The notes below the pieces were generated by a model, which was not told the origin of the DNA, searched no databases, and saw nothing but the letters and a program-made list of their open reading frames with translations. A stretch of DNA of 58,359 nt from a virus, in the IMG/VR virus record IMGVR_UViG_3300017991_000124, positions 1-58,359 of that record; one strand, 5' to 3'. Both the position numbers and the translations under genes were made by a program. This document shows, in pieces, positions 44,627 to 52,406 of this stretch (position 1 is the first letter of the stretch; each line of letters starts with the position of its first letter).

Positions 44627-46953
44627 CGGCCCCCCCTTTTCATTTCGCTGTCGATCCGCTCGCCGATCCAGCGCATCACCGGCACGGCCATGGAGTTGCC
44701 GATGGCCATGTAGCGCGGACCGTCTGGACACTCGGATGGTGGCTTGCCGCGCCAAGGGATCTGCGTCCATCCGCTACTAACGGTCAGATCGCAGACGAAT
44801 GAATTCGCGTGTTGTATTTCGGCTGGAATGAATGAACCGATGACAGTCCACACATAGGAGCACAAGATTGCCAGGTTCAAGCCTGAGTTCTGGAAACTTG
44901 ACCCAACTTCCGACGTGGTGGACGTGGAATGTTGGATCAGTTGTTGTATGCACTGCGCCGCACCGCCGGCATGTTCTTCTATCTCTGGCCCATACAGATT
45001 GACAACATGATTTCCATTCTTTGCTTGTGAAAAACAGTTGTTGCTCTGATGTGATTCCGCCTTTCCATTGGGAACTGCCCTCCCCAGTTTGTGCAGCATA
45101 AGCGCAAGCGTGTGAACAAAACCGCCTGGTAGCATAAGCCGGTGACACGCGCTTTCGATGTCCACACCATTCACAGACAACGACCACTTTCCGATCCTGA
45201 GTCGCAGACGAGGCTCTGGCTCGCAATTGATCAGCGCACTGACGCCCACACGTTCTCGCTGGTCTGGATGGGGGACGACTGAATGACCGACCACAGACCT
45301 CACACTTCCGGGTGATTTTCTTGCGTCTACACGCGAGACATTGTTTGGCAACTTGGGACATCTCTGCCCCACAGCCGCATCGTTGTTTTGACGGTCTGAG
45401 CATACAACTATCGTAACAGTCCTCGCTACCTCTGGGAATCCTTGCAGCCGCTCGCACTCCACCGGCATCAGGCGTCGCACGCGCATCAAAGCACCCTGCA
45501 TCTCTGGTGTTTCCGAGCCTTCGCTTATGCACGGAAAACCTTGCCCGGGTTTACCACCGCCGCACTTGAGGGAACCCATGAGAACATTGGTTTCAACCTC
45601 GCCGCGCTGATTTTCATGCACGGCAACGGGATGCACCACGGCACCGGGCCCATCGCTGCACAGCGCATCGCTCTTCCCATCGAACTTCAAGCCCACCTGA
45701 TTCGACGACTCGCTGTTGCGTAGCTGGCGGGGGTTGGCGAAGAAGTCCTCGGGGCGGTCTGGGGTGGCCACCAACGTTCGCGTCGATCCCCCAGATGCTG
45801 CCCTGATATTGGCAAGATTGTCAGGATCGACCTCGGGAACGTTTCCCTCCTCTCGACCGCGCATGTTGAAGGCTATCGGTTCTTCGCTTGGTTGCAGCAC
45901 GGCCGGCGGATCCCCTTTGCTTCCGCAGCGGAGAGTTGGCGACATTGTGTCTGGATCCTGTCGGGCGTTGAACGCGCAAACCTGTAGCGATTCTGCGGTG
46001 TCCACGTCGGTGCCCGGTGGTCGATCTCCACCCGTGCGATTACCACCAGCGCGCAGAGTCGGCACCAAGTTCTGGCACTCGTCCCCGCTGGGGCCGTCGG
46101 TGCCCTTTGCCCACTTGGAGGTCACGACGTCAGACAACCTTGACACGGCAACCCCGGGATCGCCTTCTTCTTCTCGATCAGCATCGCACAACATACCGGG
46201 CACACCTTCGGTAACGAGTTGTCCTGCGGCGGCTTCGTCGGCCCCGACTCGGTGGCCACCGCCCGGAGAGCATCCCGCAAGCGTGCCGGTAGTTCTCTCC
46301 CGCGCTTCTTCGCCCGACGGATGATCCCCGCGCATGCCCTCGCACTCAAGAAGTACTTCTCCGGGATCGAACCCCGCACGAGCACTTGCGACAACGAACA
46401 CGCGCTTGCGTCGCTGGGCGAGTCCGAAATGTTGGGCGTCGAGGACGCGCCAGGCAATTGTTCGCGCTGGTCCAAGCACGACACCAGCGTGCGTCCATCT
46501 TTCCCCTGACGGGACGAGTGGATCATCCTCGCCGGCCAGCGCGCCCAGGAGGCATCCAAGTGGGTTGTCACCGTGGCTGAGCACACCGGGCACGTTTTCC
46601 CAGACGATGACGATGGGCGGTTGGCCTCGCCGAAGTCGAACAGCGTCGATTGCCTCGGCAAGCCGCACAAAGGACAGGGTAAGGTTTCCTCGTTCATCCT
46701 GCAGTCCCTTTCTCAGCCCCGCCACGCTGAACGACTGGCAGGGCGTCCCCCCGACCAGCACGTCGATGTCGGCGCACTCCTCGGGGTCCAGTTCGGTCAT
46801 GTCCCCGAGGTTGGGGACGTCGGGGTAGTGATGGGCGAGCACGGCGCTGGGGAAGGGTTCGATCTCGCTGACCCACGCGCACTCCCAGCCCAGCGGAAGC
46901 CACGCCACACTCGCGGCCTCGATGCCCGAGCATACCGACCCGAATCTGATCAT
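44623..46953 (-). CDS. C5-cytosine methyltransferase with an in-frame insertion
   Basis: 776 residues. Motif I RFGSVCSGIEAASVAWLPLG, motif IV GGTPCQSFSVAGLRKGL, motif VI IVWENVPGV, motif VIII ERWTHAGVV/LAQRRKRVFVVAS, then a long variable region, motif IX MPVECERLQGFPE and motif X DGPRYMAIGNSMAVPVMRW. Between IX and X, where GFP(D/E)GWTQIPWRG would be expected, sit 219 extra codons (45430-44774) of lower GC that stay open in this frame and carry an HNH gene in another frame. A further overlapping gene lies under residues ~86-277. Phage enzymes of this kind protect the genome from host restriction. Whether the form with the insertion is active is unknown. Confidence 0.85.
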   Translation of the reverse strand: MIRFGSVCSGIEAASVAWLPLGWECAWVSEIEPFPSAVLAHHYPDVPNLGDMTELDPEECADIDVLVGGTPCQSFSVAGLRKGLQDERGNLTLSFVRLAEAIDAVRLRRGQPPIVIVWENVPGVLSHGDNPLGCLLGALAGEDDPLVPSGERWTHAGVVLGPARTIAWRVLDAQHFGLAQRRKRVFVVASARAGFDPGEVLLECEGMRGDHPSGEEARERTTGTLAGCSPGGGHRVGADEAAAGQLVTEGVPGMLCDADREEEGDPGVAVSRLSDVVTSKWAKGTDGPSGDECQNLVPTLRAGGNRTGGDRPPGTDVDTAESLQVCAFNARQDPDTMSPTLRCGSKGDPPAVLQPSEEPIAFNMRGREEGNVPEVDPDNLANIRAASGGSTRTLVATPDRPEDFFANPRQLRNSESSNQVGLKFDGKSDALCSDGPGAVVHPVAVHENQRGEVETNVLMGSLKCGGGKPGQGFPCISEGSETPEMQGALMRVRRLMPVECERLQGFPEVARTVTIVVCSDRQNNDAAVGQRCPKLPNNVSRVDARKSPGSVRSVVGHSVVPHPDQRERVGVSALINCEPEPRLRLRIGKWSLSVNGVDIESACHRLMLPGGFVHTLALMLHKLGRAVPNGKAESHQSNNCFSQAKNGNHVVNLYGPEIEEHAGGAAQCIQQLIQHSTSTTSEVGSSFQNSGLNLAILCSYVWTVIGSFIPAEIQHANSFVCDLTVSSGWTQIPWRGKPPSECPDGPRYMAIGNSMAVPVMRWIGERIDSEMKRGGR
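44777..45403 (-). CDS. HNH homing-type endonuclease nested in the methyltransferase
   Basis: 208 residues from ATG 45403 (a longer frame exists but its extra part is methyltransferase sequence). Two Cys-rich ribbons (CGCGAEMSQVAKQCLACRR; CEVCGRSFSRP...CGRQC) and a third, CEWCGHRKRV...CSHAC, precede the nuclease: SSQWKGGITSEQQLFFTSKE, RRTCRRCGAVHTTTDP, FHVHHVGSWVKFPEL and GNLVLLCVDCHRFIH. H, N and H of the HNH fold are present. The gene fills the low-GC insertion exactly and ends in TAGTAG right at the junction. Homing endonucleases with this layout usually lie in introns or stand alone; here it lies inside an open insertion. Confidence 0.75.
   Translation of the reverse strand: MLRPSKQRCGCGAEMSQVAKQCLACRRKKITRKCEVCGRSFSRPPSRPARTCGRQCADQLRARASSATQDRKVVVVCEWCGHRKRVSPAYATRRFCSHACAYAAQTGEGSSQWKGGITSEQQLFFTSKEWKSCCQSVWARDRRTCRRCGAVHTTTDPTFHVHHVGSWVKFPELRLEPGNLVLLCVDCHRFIHSSRNTTREFIRLRSDR
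46122..46697 (-). CDS. Overlapping gene inside the methyltransferase (LSxxACxGIxRRAxKRG protein)
   Basis: 191 residues read in a third frame. It has a Cys ribbon at the start (CPLCGLPRQST...CPVCSA). The conserved block is NISDSPSDASACSLSQVLVR then GSIPEKYFLSARACAGIIRR and AKKRGRELPARLRDALRAVA. That block belongs to an uncharacterised phage family I recognise ('CSLS.VLE...P.KYFLS..AC.GILRRA.KRGK.LP..L..AL'), and here it lies wholly under the equally conserved methyltransferase motif-VIII region. The end has another ribbon (VCPVCC...PCQGC). Dual coding is likely because both frames match known families. Start is ATG 46697, with weak ribosome site. Confidence 0.6.
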   Translation of the reverse strand: MNEETLPCPLCGLPRQSTLFDFGEANRPSSSSGKTCPVCSATVTTHLDASWARWPARMIHSSRQGKDGRTLVSCLDQREQLPGASSTPNISDSPSDASACSLSQVLVRGSIPEKYFLSARACAGIIRRAKKRGRELPARLRDALRAVATESGPTKPPQDNSLPKVCPVCCAMLIEKKKAIPGLPCQGCLTS

Positions 46954-47342
46954 CCGATCGGGTCCGCCAGTGGGCCGCCGCAGACCAGTTCCATCGCGTG
47001 CGCCCGCACCGGCCCGTCGGTCGCGTCCGGCACGAACACCGTGGCCACCGGGCAGCCCTCGGGCGCCGCCGGGTGATGCACCAGGATCTCGAACCCCTGC
47101 CGCAGCCCGAGCCGTTCGCGCTTGATCATCATGGCGATCCCGCGCACGTTGAACCGCACCTCGTCCCGGGTGTGATCCCAGCGTTCGGTGTCGACGGTGA
47201 TCGGGGTCTGCGCCTCGCGTAGCGCGTTCCACAGGCCGATCACCCGGGAGCGCACGGCGGCCAGTTGGGCCTCCCGCCGCGCGAGCTGGGCGTGCACGTC
47301 CGGGCACTGCGGCTGGTGATCGAGGTCACTGTTGGCTGGCAT
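46950..47342 (-). CDS. Small protein with coiled-coil start, unknown function
   Basis: 130 residues. LARREAQLAAVRSRVIGLWN then ALREAQTPITVDTERWDH is a likely helix; RFNVRGIAMMIKRERLGLRQ then GFEILVHHPAAPEGCPVATV and FVPDATDGPVRA suggests a beta domain. Not recognised. It overlaps the methyltransferase start as ATGA. Confidence 0.6.
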   Translation of the reverse strand: MPANSDLDHQPQCPDVHAQLARREAQLAAVRSRVIGLWNALREAQTPITVDTERWDHTRDEVRFNVRGIAMMIKRERLGLRQGFEILVHHPAAPEGCPVATVFVPDATDGPVRAHAMELVCGGPLADPIG

Positions 47343-47706
47343 TGCTCACCCCTTCCCGGGCCTTGGCCCAGCGTGCGCGCAGGTCGCCCCGCGCGTCGTC
47401 CTCGCCGATACCGCTGGCGTCGATCCGCAGGTCGCAGGCGCGGCACCGCACGCGGTAGTCTACCACCTGGCCGTCGGCGCGCGTCGCTCGATCCACGGGC
47501 AGTTCGCGCCCACACCGCGGGCACGGGATCGACCGTAGCACGGCCCCCGTCCGCAGGCGCGTGTTCTCAGCGGCCAGCGCGCTCAACCTCTCCTCCAGGT
47601 CCGCGATCGTCCGCAGGTGTCGCTGCCGCTCCGTGGTCAGATGCTCGACCAGCGCCCGGTGTCGGTCCGGGGCGCGGGCCTCCGTGATCGTCGCTGCCGT
47701 GTTCAT
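47326..47706 (-). CDS. Coiled-coil plus zinc-ribbon protein, Lar-like
   Basis: 126 residues from ATG 47706 (GGAGGCGGTC). ERQRHLRTIADLEERLSALA then AENTRLRTG is a coiled coil; IPCPRCGRELPVDRATRADG then VVDYRVRCRACDLRIDASGI and EDDARGDLRARWAKARE has the two CxxC pairs and 'A...W...R' tail of Lar-type restriction-alleviation and related phage zinc proteins. Next to methyltransferases an anti-restriction role would make sense, but this is inference. Confidence 0.65.
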   Translation of the reverse strand: MNTAATITEARAPDRHRALVEHLTTERQRHLRTIADLEERLSALAAENTRLRTGAVLRSIPCPRCGRELPVDRATRADGQVVDYRVRCRACDLRIDASGIGEDDARGDLRARWAKAREGVSNASQQ

Positions 47707-47851
47707 GACCGCCTCCATTCCATACGCGCGGGGCCAGGTCTCCGTCTAATATCCGCCGCAGCAATTCGGACACCGGGATCTCCCGCTGCTGTGCCGCACG
47801 ATATAGACCTTGATACTGCGAATCCGTGACCGTGACGGCAAATCGTTTCAT
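47567..47851 (-). CDS. Ribbon-helix-helix protein overlapping the Lar-like gene
   Basis: 94 residues. KRFAVTVTDSQYQGLYRAAQ then QREIPVSELLRRIL is a clear ribbon-helix-helix domain (a strand with alternating residues, then two helices). After residue ~50 the frame continues over the start of the next gene as Gly/His/Asp-rich, low-complexity sequence, overlapping it by 140 nt. The tail may be unstructured. It could repress the operon, by analogy with the RHH protein at 36.3 kb. Confidence 0.55.
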   Translation of the reverse strand: MKRFAVTVTDSQYQGLYRAAQQREIPVSELLRRILDGDLAPRVWNGGGHEHGSDDHGGPRPGPTPGAGRASDHGAAATPADDRGPGGEVERAGR

Positions 47852-47860
47852 GATTAGATT

Positions 47861-48910
47861 CTACTCCCCGATCGTGTGATGGTCAATGTTGATCGCATCT
47901 GATCTGTTTGCGCCCCATCCGGTGGTCACACCGGAGCCAGCCCCCACCCGTATCCGCATCCACGGGTGCGCCCCGGGCAGTCGCCGCGCCCCGGCCTCGG
48001 CAACGTCCCGCGCCGACCGCCCTCCGAAATCCAGTTCGCCGGTGTCGGCCAGCGGGTGATCGCCAAGCGCACCCCGCACGGCATCCATCACGAGAACCGC
48101 GGCGGCTGCCGCCCGTATCTCCTCGACCCCCCGCCGCCGGCGCCACCCCGCCTCCAGCCGCACGTCACGCGCCACCCAGTCCGCGCAGTCGACGTTGACC
48201 GCCCGGGCCGGTACGGATACCGACACGGGGCACCACGGGGATACAGGGTCCGGCAGCCCTAACTCAACCTGCGTCCCGAGCACCCGATGGCTGCGACACC
48301 ACGGACGCAACGGGCACCGCGGGCACTCCACGCGCTCGGGCCTACACCTGATCGCCCCCATGTCCATCACGGCACTGGCCACCTCATAGGCTGGCGGGCG
48401 TCCGGTCACCGACCCGAAGGTGTCGGCGGCGCGTAGCAGTTCGTTCGTCCACCGGCCCGGGTCTGCATCGCGCGCCGCCCGACTGGCCACACGATCGATG
48501 TTGCTGTCGATGGGGACAGCATGCGACCCGTGCAGCAGCGCCACCATCGCCGCCGCGTACGGCCCCAGCCCCTTGGTCGCCACCATCGCCTGCGGCCAGA
48601 GCACGGTGATCCCCTCGTCGGTGGCCTCGGCGATCCCGTCCACCGCCTGCCGCTTCTGCTTCCCTAGTCCCATCGGTGTCAGCCTGCGGTCGCGCTCCTC
48701 GCCGGGGAGCTCGAGCCAGTCGGTCCCCGTCCGCACGCCGTCGAAGATCACCTCGTACCGATCAGCGACCGACCGCGCCCGTGTCTGCGCCAGTAGCCCC
48801 TCGACCATCGCCACGCGCACCAGCGGCTCGCCAGGGCGCCTCCACGGTAGACGTCGGTCCTCGCAATGCTGCGCGTAGTACCGGAGCAGAGCTGCCGCGT
48901 GTGGTGTCAT
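47861..48910 (-). CDS. HhH-GPD DNA glycosylase, MutY/MIG-like with iron-sulfur cluster
   Basis: 349 residues from ATG 48910 (no good ribosome site). LPWRRPGEPLVRVAMVEGLL then AQTRARSVADRYEVIF (the Glu of the MutY-type 'E..LQQT' is kept), GLGPYAAAMVALLHGSHAVP and IDSNIDRVASRAA (catalytic Asp), and the cluster CRPERVECPRCPLRPWC (C-x6-C-x2-C-x5-C). In the hairpin the residue after GLGP is Tyr; endonuclease III has Lys and MutY Ser there, while the thymine-mismatch enzyme MIG has Tyr. That suggests repair of T:G mismatches from deaminated 5-methylcytosine. The C-terminal ~130 residues are an extra domain without known homology. Confidence 0.75.
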   Translation of the reverse strand: MTPHAAALLRYYAQHCEDRRLPWRRPGEPLVRVAMVEGLLAQTRARSVADRYEVIFDGVRTGTDWLELPGEERDRRLTPMGLGKQKRQAVDGIAEATDEGITVLWPQAMVATKGLGPYAAAMVALLHGSHAVPIDSNIDRVASRAARDADPGRWTNELLRAADTFGSVTGRPPAYEVASAVMDMGAIRCRPERVECPRCPLRPWCRSHRVLGTQVELGLPDPVSPWCPVSVSVPARAVNVDCADWVARDVRLEAGWRRRRGVEEIRAAAAAVLVMDAVRGALGDHPLADTGELDFGGRSARDVAEAGARRLPGAHPWMRIRVGAGSGVTTGWGANRSDAINIDHHTIGE

Positions 48911-49002
48911 CGCAGGGGAGGGTGCCCGACCGGCGGCAGGGAGGGACCAACCGCCGGCCGGGCGATGCAGGGTCGAGACGCTGTCGTTACGCTGTCCATA
49001 TC

Positions 49003-49581
49003 CTACTCGTCGTCGGTGCCGGAAGCAACACCGTTGCCCCGTGTCCCGTTGATGTCGGTCCAGGCGAGGGCCACGGCCAGCGCGCTGAAAGCGTGCCCCT
49101 TGACGCCGTACAGCGGGCCAGGGTTGGCCTTCACGCCGATCTCGGGGGTCTTGCCGCCGCCCGTCGCCGGGAACCGCTCGAGCAGGGCCGCGCGGATGTG
49201 CTTGTCCTTCACGCCCACCTGGGCGCCGGTCCGGGGATCGCGGTAGGTGGACCCGCCGCAGATCACGGTCTTGATGTCGCGGCGGTTGAGGTAGGAGAAC
49301 GGGCGCTCGTAGTGTTCGCCTCCCGAGTGCGCCCAGGCGTAGTCGAACCGCCCCATCCACTTGACCGTCTCAAACGTCGACTTGCCGACCGCCATGCCGT
49401 AGCTCACGATGTCCTCGATCACCAGGTGGTCCGCCGTGTATGGGCCGGGGCCAGCCGTCTCCAGTTCGCCGATCAATTCACCGTTGTCCATCTCGCAAGC
49501 GAGCTCGACGGCGTGCTCGTCGCTGTCGTAGATCACGACGCCGCTGGACTCGGGCCCGGGGTCGATGGCTAGGATCCGCAT
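49003..49581 (-). CDS. RuvC-like Holliday junction resolvase
   Basis: 192 residues. ILAIDPGPESSGVVIYDSDE (first Asp), VIEDIVSYGMAVGKSTFETV (Glu in VIED), GVKGHAFSALAVALAWTDIN near the end. In classic RuvC the last motif is D-x-x-D before ALAVAL; here it reads H-A-F-S, a change seen, as I recall, in phage relatives, where His can replace the first Asp. The family resolves branched DNA before packaging. GGAGTAGCCG precedes ATG 49581. Confidence 0.75.
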   Translation of the reverse strand: MRILAIDPGPESSGVVIYDSDEHAVELACEMDNGELIGELETAGPGPYTADHLVIEDIVSYGMAVGKSTFETVKWMGRFDYAWAHSGGEHYERPFSYLNRRDIKTVICGGSTYRDPRTGAQVGVKDKHIRAALLERFPATGGGKTPEIGVKANPGPLYGVKGHAFSALAVALAWTDINGTRGNGVASGTDDE

Positions 49582-49584
49582 CGG

Positions 49585-50487
49585 CTACTCCTTATCTATC
49601 TGCGCCGCCGCATCTTCGATCTGGGTGATCGCGCGGTCCAGTTGTTTGCGGCTGCGCTGCAACTGACGCGCCAACCCGGTCAACTGTCCTGCCTGCACGG
49701 TGTGCCCGCGCAACGCTTCTCGCAGTTGGTTCTTCGCCCCCCACGTCCCGAGGTCCACGCCCAGCACCTCCTTCACCGCCTCGTACGCCTTTCGGTAGTG
49801 CTGCACCTCGGGGTCGGTCGCCAGCACCTTCTGGGTGACCTGGGCTCTGATGGCCTCGGCCTGGGCATCGCTGCCAACCTTGCCGAACCGCGCGTTGACC
49901 AACCGCTGGATCTGGGTTTCCGTCAGGTCGCGGCCCGCTACACGCCAGAACATCCTCGGCCACTTCGTGTCGCGGTGGTAGTAGCTGCGCTCCGGGTCCG
50001 CGCTGTACATTTCCTCGTGTTTGCGCAGCAACCGCAGCACCAGCGGCCATGCCCACTGCGGACGCTCCCGCTGCTTCGGCTGCTTGGTGATGCTGACCGT
50101 GCCGTTGGCGCGCACCTCAAGCAAGCCCCACCCCTCGGGCACCTCGTCCTTCTCCACCAGTCCCTGCGGCACCGCGAACAGACACTCGCCAGCCAGCCGC
50201 TCGCATGCCAGCCTCTTGCTCGGGTCTTCGATCTCGCGAGCAAAATCCTTGCGGTCGACCTTGACCTCGTAGGCCACCACCCGCCCGTGCGATGGCCACC
50301 GGTGCACGGCCACCACATCAACCCGGCGATCGCGTCGGCGGTGCCCCGTCTGGTCGCGTTCGCTGACCACCGGCACCGTGAACTCCGGGATCGTGATCCA
50401 CTGGTCAGGTGGGTGCTTGGCACGAACCGCTCCGAGCACTGCGCTCGTGCGCTGATGTGGTGCCAGTTCTGCCCACCAGTCCGCCAT
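49585..50487 (-). CDS. MmcB-like PD-(D/E)xK nuclease with coiled-coil tail
   Basis: 300 residues. RRVDVVAVHRWPSHGRVVAY then EVKVDRKDFAREIEDPSKRL has D...EVK, the PD-(D/E)xK core, with CLFAVPQGLVEKDEVPEGWG next, as in MmcB-type repair nucleases. The C-terminal ~120 residues (VLATDPEVQHYRKAYEAVKE, GLARQLQRSRKQLDRAITQI) are coiled coil. It lies between an adenine methyltransferase and the resolvase. Confidence 0.7.
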   Translation of the reverse strand: MADWWAELAPHQRTSAVLGAVRAKHPPDQWITIPEFTVPVVSERDQTGHRRRDRRVDVVAVHRWPSHGRVVAYEVKVDRKDFAREIEDPSKRLACERLAGECLFAVPQGLVEKDEVPEGWGLLEVRANGTVSITKQPKQRERPQWAWPLVLRLLRKHEEMYSADPERSYYHRDTKWPRMFWRVAGRDLTETQIQRLVNARFGKVGSDAQAEAIRAQVTQKVLATDPEVQHYRKAYEAVKEVLGVDLGTWGAKNQLREALRGHTVQAGQLTGLARQLQRSRKQLDRAITQIEDAAAQIDKE

Positions 50488-50490
50488 CGT

Positions 50491-51141
50491 CTACTCCTCC
50501 GCTCTCCCCCACCCCTTGGGGTGCGGGCAGTCCAGAAACCCGTCGGTGCACCAGTCGCGCCCGACGTTGGTCAGGAACCGCGCCAGCGCCGGCCCCGGCC
50601 AGACCACCGCCATGTACTCGCGCATGTCCCGGGTCGCCGTCGATTTGGTGCTGGCCACGAACCCGGGACGCGGGCGGATCGTCCGCTTGGCGATCGGCCG
50701 GTAGCGCGCCCAGAAGTCCACCCGGGATCGCGCCCCGTTGAACCCGGTCTGGAGCAGCATCACGATCAGGCCCCAATGGTTGACCACCGCGTGCGCCCGC
50801 TCGACGAACTCCTGCGCCAGACTGTAGGGCGGGTTGGTGATCACCAGGTCGAACGGGTGCGTCGAACCGAACTGGTTGGGGTTGGTGAAATCGCAGTTGG
50901 GGTGCCACCCGAACTCCGGGTCCGGGCGCGGGTAGTCGCCCAACTCCACCCCCACGCAGTCCGCGATCGGCCCGATCAACTGGTCCGCCGCGCGCAGGAA
51001 CGGGGCGTGCTTGCCAGCGCCTGGTTCGAGGATGGTCACCCCGTGCTCCCTCGTCGGCGGCCACATCGACAGCGCCCACCGGGTGATCTCCGTGGCGAGC
51101 AAAGGCGGCGTGGGGTACTCGTCGGATGCGCGCTGTCCCAT
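50491..51141 (-). CDS. Phage N6-adenine DNA methyltransferase (NPPY)
   Basis: 216 residues from ATG 51141 (GAAGGAGTAGTC). EYPTPPLLATEITRWAL, TILEPGAGKHAPFLRAADQL (SAM-binding), FDLVITNPPYSLAQEFVERA (catalytic NPPY), then RPGFVASTKSTATRDMREYM. The order SAM motif then NPPY fits the gamma/Dam-like class. It starts 3 nt after the upstream TAG. It is probably a protection enzyme; no matching nuclease is encoded nearby. Confidence 0.8.
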   Translation of the reverse strand: MGQRASDEYPTPPLLATEITRWALSMWPPTREHGVTILEPGAGKHAPFLRAADQLIGPIADCVGVELGDYPRPDPEFGWHPNCDFTNPNQFGSTHPFDLVITNPPYSLAQEFVERAHAVVNHWGLIVMLLQTGFNGARSRVDFWARYRPIAKRTIRPRPGFVASTKSTATRDMREYMAVVWPGPALARFLTNVGRDWCTDGFLDCPHPKGWGRAEE

Positions 51142-51143
51142 GA

Positions 51144-52406
51144 CTACTCCTTCACCTCTCCGTCCTCGATCACGACCGTCGCCCCCTCGCCGTCCGACAC
51201 CCGCTCGATCCACACCTGGGCGCCGTGCGCCTGCGCCTGCTCGGAGATGGCCCGCAGGTTGTCCGCGTCCAGCAGCGACCCGTCGCGGATCAGCAGCACT
51301 CTCAGGTCGGGGTTGGCCGCCAGCCCCATCGCCACCGACACCCGGATCTGCTCGGCCTGCGAGCACTGGTCGAACGGCACGCCGCCGAACGTGACCACTC
51401 CCTCGGCGTCCAGGGCGAGCCCGTCGATCGGCATCGTGGCCTCGGCGATGGCCGCCTCGCGCTGTCGGTCGCAGTCCTCGATCTGCGTGGTCAAGGCCAG
51501 CACTTCGGTGTTGTGCTTGCCGACGGCGAGCTCCAGGGCGTCGCGTTCTGCGTTGGCGCGCACCTGGCTGTTGATCTCGCTGACGTCGACCAACCGCTGG
51601 CGGGCCGCTGCCACGTCGACATCCTGCAGCGCGTCCACGTCGACCTTCAACTCGCGCCCCCGCTGGTTGAGGGATTCCAGCGCCGCGCGGTGCTCGGCGA
51701 CCTGCTGCTCCAGCCGCTCCAGGGCGGCAGCGCGCTGGTCGTACTCCGCGCGCAGTTCCTCGAGCGCCTTGCGCTTGGCGGCGTTCGCCTTGTTGGCGCG
51801 CTCGGCCTCGTCGATCTCTGCCATCAGGTCGGCGGCGTTGACCTCAGCGTCGGGGGCGTCGGGGTAGTGGGGCAGTTTGTCCAGGCGCGCCCGTGCGGCC
51901 TTGAGTTCCCGGTTGACCTCGGTGCGGGTGTTGTATGCCGCCTCGCGGTCGGCGTCGATCTGGGCGGTGTCCAGGCCCGCCAGTTGGCGCAGGCGCTCGG
52001 CCTGGGCGCGGCGGTCCAGCCGGGTGAAGGCCAAGGGGTCGAACGACAGCTCGCCGGTCAGTTGGTCCAGCACCGTCTGGGGCTTGGGCACCGTGACCCC
52101 GGGCTTGCGGCTGATCGTCAACTGGCCGCCCCCGGCGGCGGTGATGGTGCGCTTGATGATCAGTGCCTCGGTTTCGATTTCGATCACCGCCTTGTCGGCG
52201 CCGTCGCGCACCGGCCGGTCGGGGATTGCTCGCTTGCCAGCCAGGGCGTACATCACCGAATCGAGCACCGAGCTCTTGCCCTGGGCGTTCCTGCCGGCCA
52301 CGACCACCAGGGCGCCGGTCGGGGTCACGCGCACGGCCTTCAGCCGCTTCACGTTCGCGGCCTCCAGGCGCACGATGGTCTGGGGGTCATCAACGACACG
52401 AGGCAT
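51144..52406 (-). CDS. SbcC/RecF-like ATPase
   Basis: 420 residues. VRLEAANVKRLKAVRVTPTG then GRNAQGKSSVLDSVMYAL (Walker A), a long coiled coil (residues ~150-330: TEVNRELKAARARLDKLPHY, RALEELRAEYDQRAAALERL region, and on), then QCSQAEQIRVSVAMGLAANP (ABC signature-like) and LRVLLIRDGSLLDADNLRAI (Walker B). Short SbcC/Rad50-like phage ATPases work with a nuclease in DNA-end processing or recombination. The coiled coil is short and has no zinc hook. Confidence 0.8.
   Translation of the reverse strand: MPRVVDDPQTIVRLEAANVKRLKAVRVTPTGALVVVAGRNAQGKSSVLDSVMYALAGKRAIPDRPVRDGADKAVIEIETEALIIKRTITAAGGGQLTISRKPGVTVPKPQTVLDQLTGELSFDPLAFTRLDRRAQAERLRQLAGLDTAQIDADREAAYNTRTEVNRELKAARARLDKLPHYPDAPDAEVNAADLMAEIDEAERANKANAAKRKALEELRAEYDQRAAALERLEQQVAEHRAALESLNQRGRELKVDVDALQDVDVAAARQRLVDVSEINSQVRANAERDALELAVGKHNTEVLALTTQIEDCDRQREAAIAEATMPIDGLALDAEGVVTFGGVPFDQCSQAEQIRVSVAMGLAANPDLRVLLIRDGSLLDADNLRAISEQAQAHGAQVWIERVSDGEGATVVIEDGEVKE

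Noticed and set aside
44774-45430. Group I or group II intron in the methyltransferase
   Set aside because: The inferred 5' exon does not end in T, the ends do not show GTGYG...AY, and the insertion is a multiple of three with the host frame open. I cannot exclude a diverged intron by eye.
44777-45532. Longer HNH frame starting at 45532
   Set aside because: The extra N-terminal 43 residues are methyltransferase motif IX region read out of frame; the insertion boundary and the ATG at 45403 fit better.
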